Assembly (NCBI GenBank): GCA_038380435.1
Contig: JAWZYU010000001.1
Coordinates: 14,054,001 to 14,118,000 of the forward strand
DNA length: 64,000 bases
Direction of reading: 5' to 3'
Source of the DNA: Ryuthela nishihirai
Taxonomy: Eukaryota; Arthropoda; Arachnida; Araneae; Heptathelidae
The notes beneath the pieces are model-generated. The model searched no databases, was not told the DNA's origin, and worked only from the letters and a program-made list of their open reading frames with translations. Below are positions 56,020 through 64,000 of this stretch, piece by piece; the first letter of the stretch is position 1; the number at the start of each line of letters is the position of its first letter. The position numbers and the translations under genes are program-made.

Positions 56020-56853
56020 AAGAACTATCCACTATGACTCTGCACCGTTCAGTTAAGAATGTGTCAGGATGCACAAAGCTGTATTGGGGGTAAAGTCAGT
56101 TTCGCCATTGGTACCTTGCTACAACAGTTAAGGCTATTTCACAGAAGACGTAAGAAACATTCATTTCACTGATATCGCTAAACGTTTTGTGGAAGAGCCA
56201 GAAGTTGAATTACATCGTTTAGATAATATATCATTCATGTCTGAATGGAACTTTCCTATGTTACTAAAAGAAGTGTACGGCGAGATGGTACGCACCTCTG
56301 AATATGTATTAACTAATAGTGCGAAAATATTACTAAATAAATAGTATTCTACATCTGATTTTTTCGTCATTGTGATTTCTTTCTTAGCGGGGTTGAAAGG
56401 TTTACAACCACCTGAAGCCTAAACCATATACGAACCAGCGAAACAAAGTAGAATACGACTGACATTCTATTTGGAAAAATAACCATAGGAAGAAAGTGAG
56501 TCCAATGACGGCTAATTTCCCCGACACCAGAATTACACAGAAATAAAAAAAATCTGCATGTAAACGACCAGAGAAGTTTTAAGTGAATCTCGAAGAACAC
56601 AAAATGTGTTACAGGTACTTCATGCTGCGAAATTTTTTCACATGTCTCGGTGGGTACACTTGAATCTTTATTAGAACGATTTAGTTTACAAATGTGATAG
56701 CATTAAGCAATTATGGGGTAAACTTCTATTCCAAAACACTGCTACCTTTATACGTTCCTACAAGAGAAATAAAATTTGACAGGAAATAAGAATCTCAAAT
56801 TTTCTTCCAACACGAACAAAATATTTCTTACAAGCGAAATATGTGCATAATCT
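56020..56853. other. palindrome spacer, possible coding remnants
   Basis: The plus strand keeps a 70-codon open stretch at about 56135-56343. After a possible splice acceptor (tttctttcttag, 56386) there are short fragments (REVLSESRRTQNVLQVLHAA near 56570-56630) separated by stops. They could be decayed transposase exons. No motif confirms this. Confidence 0.3.
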
Positions 56854-59800
56854 ACTAGAGTTATAACTCGTTTGCGAGTGTAATTTTTCCCCCGATATGA
56901 AAGAGATTAGTGTTCGCAGTAAAATCTTATAAAACATTCTTTACCAATAGCGCAGTCCATACTGTTGCACTACATCAGTTAATTCCGGGTCAATAGCAAA
57001 GATTCAGTTATTTAGTATAATAAGTCAGTGAAATTACCTTCCTTAGTTACACCAGACAATGTTCCACCGTAGGAGACTCCAATGGATGCACGTCTTTGAC
57101 TGACCAAAGAAAGTTCGTTGACCTCGGAAAATCTGTTTTAGAGCAGTGGGCGTCACAACTCTCATTTTATCCACACTCAGAGTTAAAAAAATGTGCATGC
57201 GAAAGTTTTTATTAGTTGCAAATGAACCAAAGACAGTTCACTTTTCCATCGTTTTTTAAGCATGACGGAACATTTCCTAACGGGTAAACTTTAGATCCCT
57301 GCGTTACCGAAAATGAGGTGTGGCCGTTAGTTAAGGGCGTACACGGTTTTATCCGTGGTCCAAAATAATCATAACTCCAGGCAGGGGTAAGGTACTTCTG
57401 GATATTAAAGGTTTCAAGTGGCTCGATGTCTAAGTACATATAAACAAAATGACAAACATAGTAAACTTAGGGGGTGGGTTGTCAGAGAGTGATATTAAAA
57501 TGAACAGGGGTAATCCAGAAAAAGATGGGGAATAGAAGATATGGATGGTCAATAAGAGTTTAAAGAAGTGATGTCGTTCAAAGAAATTCCACCATTCCTG
57601 ATTTATATCAGAATATTTGTTATGTCTTAGAAAATAACAGGTTATCTAGAGTGAAAAGCCATATAATTGTAGGTAAAACATTCAGGACTTTAGTTTTTCA
57701 AATCCTCCCCTACCAGGGTACCCACCGAGCAGTCTCTTTCAAGGTTCCCGTCTGCTTCCAGAGCGATCGTCCGTCCGCGTGACAAAGGCAGGTGGGCGAC
57801 TTTTGTGGCTTTAATGCGCCTAGTAAAAAATCAAGCGTCCTGTGGCATCTTGAAACGCACAGACAATTATACCGATGTTTTTAACTGAAAGCTCGGACAG
57901 TGGTCAAAATCTCAGCTATAATATCTTATAGTTCATCCTTTGACGACTATACATTTCAAACGTGTACGAGACAACTTACTCATCAGAGAGTGTATATTTA
58001 TGTCGTTCTGATTTTGATCATCAAAGAGTGAATAAAGCGTGTGTATTTATGTCGTTTTGATTTAAATCATCATATTTATCCCGATATGGACTTTGACAGC
58101 TTTTTCAGTTCGCACTACCACCTACGAATATGGAAGCTGGATTGTCCTGATATCGATGTCGTATCCTAGAAAAACACACTGTGAATGGGTTTGATTTTTT
58201 AGCCCCTGGGGTAATGTGTTGCGGAAAAGCGTGTCGTCAAAGTTACACATTTGACGTGTGTATATTTGATTTATATCACCAGCCAAGTGAATATAACCTA
58301 TATATATGGAAGCTGGTTTACCCTCATATTGATGACGCATCCTAGAAAAACACGTTGTGAATGGGTTTGATTCTTTGGTCCATGGTGTATTGCAGAAAAG
58401 CGCAGCGACAAAGTTACACGGGTTTTTAGAAAGATCCTTTAACCCCCTGGGGTGTTGTATTGCGGGGAAGCGCACCATCTCGGAGACCGTGTCACGCTTG
58501 TGGTGAACCATCTTCGGTGTCTAAATTTTTGTATAAGATACGATTCCAAGGGTTTTCGAAAAATAGAGCACACCATTCCGGTCGTGAAGGTACATTGAGG
58601 CCTCAGCTTTCGTAACGAGGGTGTTAACGCCTAAGTGCGTTTCTGCTTTAAATAATTTTATTTCAGATAATGTTTAACAGCATGCAAAAACTTTAGAGGT
58701 CTCACAAGAATTGGTTTGTCCGTGAGATCTGCATACAGAAATAACTTAAATTGAAAACATTAATCGTCACATTGAATATAAAACGAAAAGAAAAAAATTT
58801 GTAGTGATCCAGAAACATTTAATACCTATGTTACTTATACTAGTAGTTTAATGCAGAAAAGTTTCAAATGATATTTCTTTAGAAAACAAACATGCTGGCC
58901 GAGAGGACATTTTTGTTCAGTGACGCTTGTCGTGTTGTTTAACCTAAGTCAACCTGTAGTACGAGGACATATATACAACGTACACTTACACGTAAATATA
59001 TTTTACATAAACGTAAAATATATTTGAATCACTTCTTCACACCTTTATGTCGTTCGCTACATCGTGACCCATGACAAACATCGTGAGTATATTTTAAAAC
59101 GTAGGTAAATTGTGAATAAAAATAAATTACACAAAAACGTAATATTTAAAATTATATTATTTGTGCATATCGTCACCAATAGTGAGCGTTGCATGTATTT
59201 TGACCGATAAATTATGTACACAAACGAAAAACAGGTTTTTATTCTAGGTACCGTGAATGTAGCTTTCTCTTTTGCACGCCAAAACCCTCGTACAGGTTTA
59301 TTGGAAATATATAATTCCACTTGCAACCGCCTACGCTGCTATGTTTTAGTATTTAAATTCTTTGGCTATTTAGTGGTCGTTTTAAATTTCGATCCCTCCT
59401 CGTGATCTTTTAAACTTCTGACTGTGTGGGCGAACTTTGTTTCCGTCAACTGCTGTACCGGACATCCTTTGACCCAACGGACATTTTTCTGGATTTGAAC
59501 TCCTATTGTAACACCATACTGCCATATGGAAAATTAATTAGTGGGTTTTTTCAAGGGATAACACCAGAAAAGTATGGGATTCTAGCACAACAGAGAATCT
59601 GTGAAACAGTTCGTCTCACTCATACAGGGGGTCAACGCCCGCCACGGTAGCGGGTCAACACTGGAGAAATTTCTGTTGTTCAGGTCGTCTAGAATATACA
59701 ACGGTCGGAAATGGGCGCCCAAAAATTAAGCCATCCATATCGCGTGACGGGAAGGGGGGGCGGGACCTATTCCTATGCTCAGGAGGAAATGGGTTCAATG

Positions 59801-60735
59801 TCCTCCATCAAAGTGGGTCAACATTCGAGAAAATTCTGTTGCCCAGGTCGTCTAGAATATACAACGGGTGGAAATGGGGGCTCAAAAATTAAACCCTCCC
59901 TATGACGCAGTCAATGTGTGGGTAACCCAGGTCGTCTAGAACTCCCACATACCGGGGTCAATGTACGACACGGAAGCGGTGTCAACAGTCGAGAAAAATC
60001 TGTGAACCAGGTTGTCTCACTCACACAACGGTCGGAAATTGGGGTGACAAAAATTAAGCCCTCCCTAGGTCACCATGAAAGTAGGGTCAACACTCGAGAA
60101 AAATCTGTTGCCATGAGTATAGAATTCCCACATACAGGAAAATGGGGGTCCCAAAAATTAAACCCTCCCTAGGGAACCCTCAAAATATGGGGCCTTTTTG
60201 GGGAGTTCAAAAATTAAACCCTCCCCAGGGTACCCTCAAGGGTGGTGGTGACCTAGCACAGTTAAAACTTGGGACGTCACTTCTCTCAGCCTATTTCTAT
60301 GCTTAGGGGGTGGAAATGGGGGACCCTAAAATTAAGCCCTCCCTAGACATCCATCATAGTGGGGGGTCTTTTTGGGGAGTTCAAAAATTAAGCCCTCTCT
60401 AGGGAACCCTCAAAGCGTGGTGGTGACCTAGCACAGTTAAAATTTGGGACGTCACTTCTCTCAGCCTATTTCTTTGCTTAGGGGGTGGAAATGGGGGACC
60501 CTAAAATTAAGCCCTCCCTAGACATCCATCAAAGTGGGGGACCTTTTTTGGGAGTTCAAAAATGAAGCCCTCTCCAACATGTGACCGGAAGTGTGTCCCC
60601 CGACCTATTCTCAGGAGGTCAACGACCACCATCAAAGCGTGGCCGATAACCTAGTTCTGGGAGGCCATTTTTAATTGCTTACTTCCGTCGCCAGGGACGG
60701 TGCGACACTACTCATATGTCAAATCTTTTTCTTAC
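56854..60735 (-). repeat. right arm of the giant palindrome
   Basis: Inverted copy of the left arm without the LINE. The outer part (59630-60660) is made of subterminal repeats, including a tandem duplication of about 180 bp (60189-60370 and 60371-60555: 'gtggtggtgacctagcacag', 'gggacgtcacttctctcagcc', 'ccctccctagacatccatca') that appears once in the left arm. Frames such as 57212-57439, 58122-58511 and 59057-59326 are the inverted twins of the left-arm frames, and no domain is recognised. Confidence 0.8.
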
Positions 60736-61401
60736 AGACTTTCATCAGTTTCCTCACAAAATCAAATTCGGAACGAATCGATTTTCTAATCAAATGAGGT
60801 CGCAGTAAGTTGGGAACGTAGATTTAAAGACTAAATTTTAAACGAAATGAATTCTTTTCTGTAAATACATCAACAAAGTGTTAGTAAGGAAAGGAAAGTG
60901 CTATTAATTTTCTTGAAAGTAAAAGAAGAAGTGCGGAATAAAATTGTTCTTGCACAGTCTAAAAACTGTGAATATTTGCTTCTTAGAATTCAGACCAGTT
61001 TTCTCAGTACCAGATTAACGAAAAGCCTTTCTAATACTTCACACCTATAGAGTCCTTTCACAGTGCCGATGTACGTACAATAAATTTTTCACATTGTAGA
61101 ATATGAGGGACTCAAATGAACTTCTAATTAGAGCTTTCCTACGAAAAATATAATGTATTTTTTGTAAAATACACTTCAAGGAACAATTATTTATTTTTGT
61201 TCATAATTAATATTTTTTTTAAATTTTCTTATGTTAAAGTTTGTACAGTGCATATTATTAAATTTTCCTTTTTATGCATTTTTGCAATTTAATTTATTTA
61301 ACTTTCTACATAATTTTTATTTCCATTCGTAAGTTGTAAATATTTTTAGATTGTGATCCCTCCGGAAGCTTTTGCCCCTGGGCCTTCAGATGCTTAATCG
61401 G
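60736..61401. other. AT-rich DNA, no gene seen
   Basis: No supported feature. Confidence 0.45.
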
Positions 61402-61413
61402 CCACTGCTTGGA

Positions 61414-61802
61414 TTTGGTTGGGTTGTTTTACCTCTGAGCGGCACTTTTTTGCACACAATGGACTAAATGGCCAGGTCACATGGACCCCGAAGGCTGAGA
61501 GACGGTTGGGGGAGGGGACACACTGGAACAGCTGTTGGGAGACAGATGGTAGTCTCCCGTCAAGGCCATCCAGCGTTTTCTTTAACGTGCACAGGGTATG
61601 GCTCTCCCACACACGGGGCCACGGCTTAACGTCCCATCCGATGGACGGCGGTCTTTCCAAGCCCATCGGTGTCACCTACTGACCGTGGGCAGAGCGAGGA
61701 TTTTTGCGGAGAAAAATTTCAACGCTGACCCAGCTGGGACTCGAACCTGGGAACTACAGATTACGAGCCTGACGCGCTACCGACTGAGCCACACCCGCCC
61801 CA
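61414..61802 (-). repeat. SINE-1 copy, full length, with target duplication
   Basis: 389 bp, minus orientation. The head (right end) carries GTGGCTCAGTCGGTAGCGCG on the minus strand and GGTTCGAGTCCCAGC, and the tail at the left reads gttgggttgttttacc. A perfect 12-bp target duplication, CCACTGCTTGGA, lies at 61402-61413 and 61803-61814. The 82-93 aa frames inside are SINE sequence. Confidence 0.95.
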
Positions 61803-61814
61803 CCACTGCTTGGA

Positions 61815-63011
61815 GGACAAAGCAATGCAAACGAAGAAAGGAATGAGTTCATATAGCAAAGAGAAATGTAAATGAACAAGCTCTTAATGTATTAACAGTG
61901 TTCGGCAAATGATAAGCAACAAATGAAAATATGGATCTGCTAATAAGGATGTACAACTCGTGTCGCCAAGAACGGATTGGATAAGGAATATTAAAATCAG
62001 TCCATAACAAAATAAACCTTGCTGTAAATGATGGAGAAATGACTGCTGAAACCCAAGGTAATGAATATGATCTTGTCACGTTAACAAGTGATGGGAATGA
62101 AAATAACATTCTTATAAAAAGTGTTACATGTCTCAAAACTAAGAACAAATTTACTTTATGTACGAAGTATGGTAAACAGTAGAAATTAAGTTATCTATGA
62201 AAATAAAAGATGTCTGTCTGTCTGTGGCAGCCATAACTCATTGGGAAATCGTAGTAGACGCTTTAAAATTTCGCAATTTTTTTTGGTTCTCCTCCTGTTC
62301 ATGTGTCTAATTTCATATCGAAATTCCAAAAGTGGTAGCTTGCTAGAAGCAAAATTATTCATCATGCTATTCCTACGGGAAATGGTAACTGCTGCCAAAT
62401 CCATTGTTCCCATAGACGATGTGGGTTTCTTTGAGCTCATTTTGCGATAACTATCGAACGGTTGCCTTGATCATTTTGCAATTTGGTACATTGATTCTGT
62501 TGATCATGTTGGAAGATTAAACATATTCGTTTATTAGAACAAAAATGAAAGCAGGAATCGTCTAAGTAGAATACAATATTCATAATACAATTCGTTTCAT
62601 TCTAAACCAGTAGATATTTAAAAATGGTTTTCTGTATCGTATATTTTGCTCTTTTCTGATCATTTCACCCGCTTACAAGCGCGACTTAGCAAAAGGTCGA
62701 AAATTTAATTTTCAAATTGCACATACGTATTGAGTTTCATTTGCATTCCTGTTGCGGCATTTAGTTATTTTTTCAATGCCAAGGGATCACAGATAAAATA
62801 ATAAACTGCTGTTCCAATTAGCACCTGTATGAAAATTCTAGCAGAACTTGGCTTTTTTTTTTGGTGGCTTAAAATAACCTGTAAAATTGATGGCGCAATA
62901 GGGCAAATCCTATGAAATGCAAAGCTTAGGTTCAGCTTGAAAACGAAACTTTCAACCTGTTGTTAAGTCACGTATTTAATAAGATACCCCTATATCATTA
63001 TCGGCGAAATG
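61815..63011. other. AT-rich DNA, no gene seen
   Basis: A short (tgtc)n tract lies at 62210-62225 and a T-run near 62850. The frames at 61849-62450 show no domain. Confidence 0.4.
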
Positions 63012-63022
63012 ATTAAAAAAGG

Positions 63023-63413
63023 GGGGTGGGGTGGCTCAATCGGTAGCGCGCCAGACTCGTAATCTGTAGTTCCCAGGTTCGAGTCCCAGCTAGGTCAGCT
63101 TTGAGATTTATCTCCGCAAAATTCCCCGCCCTGCCCACGGTCAGTAGGGGACACTGATGGGCTTGGAAAGACCGCCGTCCGTCGGATGGGACGTTAAGCC
63201 GTGGGCCGTGTGCGGGAGAGCCATACCCTGTGCAAGTTAAAGAACACGCTGGATGGCTTTGACGGGAGGCTACCATCTGTCTCCCAACAGCTGTTCCAGT
63301 GGGTCCCCTCACCCAACCTTCTCTGAGCCTTCGGGGTCCATGTGACCTGGCCATTTAGCCCATGGTGTGCAAAAAAGTGCCGCTCAGAGGTAAAACAACC
63401 CAATCCAACCCAA
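63023..63413 (+). repeat. SINE-1 copy, full length, with target duplication
   Basis: 391 bp, plus orientation, the clearest reference copy. The head GGTGGCTCAATCGGTAGCGC (box A) and GGTTCGAGTCCC (box B) give an internal pol III promoter. The D-arm and T-arm pair, and the anticodon loop reads CTCGTAA. The body then ends in ...AACAACCCAATCCAACCCAA. The target duplication ATTAAAAAAGG lies at 63012-63022 and 63414-63424. The minus-strand frames of 113 and 69 aa are SINE sequence. Confidence 0.95.
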
Positions 63414-63424
63414 ATTAAAAAAGG

Positions 63425-64000
63425 ACAAAATATACGATAGAGAAAAATTTCAAATATCTACACTGGTTTAGCATTTAAGTTAAATGAGTTATATGAATCT
63501 TGAATTCTATTCAGTCGATTAGCGCTCTCACTTGTTCTAATCGAAGGATCTTATTAATCTTCAAACATGACAGGTACTTTTATGTGCAGAACCAATGTAC
63601 AAAATATCAGGCTGATGAAGGCAACAGTTCGAGTTACTGTGAAATAAACACACATAAACTTATGTCTGCAATGGCGTTTGTGGCACCAAGGAAAGAATGT
63701 CCCTAAGAAAATGCTGCAAATCTTCGAACTTAGGGCGTCTTCATTCTATCCTTACTACATCCATGATTACAACACTAACATATATACGTGCTAAAACTGT
63801 GCTAAGTGGTTGGAGGGAGTGAGGGAGGGTAGGGGGTATTCTCACAAACTAAATTTGCAGCAAAAAACAGAATATGCATAGTGCATATTAAAAGTGAGAC
63901 TCAGGCAGCTCCAGGTAGAGTTCAGCAGTTTTTGATATAAATAGAGTGAGAATGCACGAACAGAAAAATGAACTAATTGAAGAAGTTAACACCTGGACAG
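63425..64000. other. no gene seen
   Basis: A 68-aa plus-strand frame at 63500 shows no domain. I see nothing else. Confidence 0.4.

Larger units (their letters stand above)
47251..60735. mobile_element. giant long-inverted-repeat (foldback-like) element
   Basis: Left arm 47251-54437 (including a 3475-bp LINE, so about 3.71 kb net) and right arm 56854-60735 (3.88 kb) are inverted copies around a 2.4-kb spacer. The outer ends pair as GTAAGAA...atatgagtagtgtcgcac versus gtgcgacactactcatat...TTCTTAC. The inner ends pair as ...gagttataactctagt versus actagagttataactcg.... The inner kilobase is nearly identical, while the outer part is more diverged with indels. I could not find a target duplication. 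Without the LINE the unit is about 10 kb. It could be a foldback-type DNA transposon or a segmental inverted duplication. Confidence 0.8.

Noticed and set aside
63023..63100. tRNA gene at the start of the SINE-1 copy
   Set aside because: The tRNA-like head is continuous with the repeated SINE body and occurs in every full-length copy, so it is a pol III promoter of a SINE and not a tRNA gene. The same holds for the SINE-2 heads.

Overview
This looks like an AT-rich, repeat-packed stretch of animal (metazoan) nuclear DNA. The evidence is tRNA-derived SINEs, LINEs with apurinic endonuclease and reverse transcriptase, LTR retrotransposons primed by tRNA, Tc1/mariner, hAT and pogo/Tigger relics, and no bacterial-style operons. 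The mix would suit an arthropod, perhaps a chelicerate, but I cannot name the species. Almost everything recognisable is mobile DNA. The only good candidate for a non-transposon protein gene is a 215-codon open frame at 30.2-30.85 kb (minus strand), encoding nine decapeptide repeats and a C-terminal membrane segment.

Layout. 0-7.5 kb: a decayed LINE reverse transcriptase, a Tc1-type MITE, SINE-1 copies and a solo LTR. 7.5-12.7 kb: an RTE-like LINE fragment, a Tigger-type transposase pseudogene, a SINE-2 copy and a gag relic. 12.7-17 kb: an LTR split by a nearly complete RTE-like LINE (copy B). 17-21.7 kb: a foldback element, a hAT-type MITE whose end has become a 128-bp tandem array, a second Tigger remnant and SINE-2. 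21.69-29.9 kb: a minisatellite split by a very young 7.3-kb LTR retrotransposon. This has 950-bp LTRs, a CATG target duplication and a tRNA-His-type primer site, but only one long ORF (779 aa, CCHC zinc knuckle) and no visible pol. 30.2-30.85 kb: the decapeptide-repeat membrane protein. 31-43.2 kb: foldbacks, SINEs, a broken Ty3/gypsy pol, a TIR element of about 670 bp, and a foldback carrying a LINE 3' end. 45.5-47.2 kb: a CR1/Jockey-group LINE. 47.25-60.74 kb: a giant imperfect palindrome. Its two arms are about 3.7-3.9 kb (net of one LINE insertion) around a 2.4-kb spacer with a BED-type zinc-finger ORF and a retrotransposon ORF1 fragment. 61-64 kb: two more full-length SINE-1 copies with clean target duplications.

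How the parts relate. RTE-like copies B, C and D end in a (GAT)n tail, and sit respectively inside an LTR, inside one palindrome arm and inside a foldback. SINE-1 copies have 11-14 bp target duplications, as expected of LINE-mobilised elements. The opposite palindrome arm preserves the empty site of copy C, so that insertion post-dates the palindrome. The best candidates for something undescribed are the palindromic element, the pol-less LTR element with its extended tRNA-His complementarity and tRNA-like leader segment, and the decapeptide-repeat gene.
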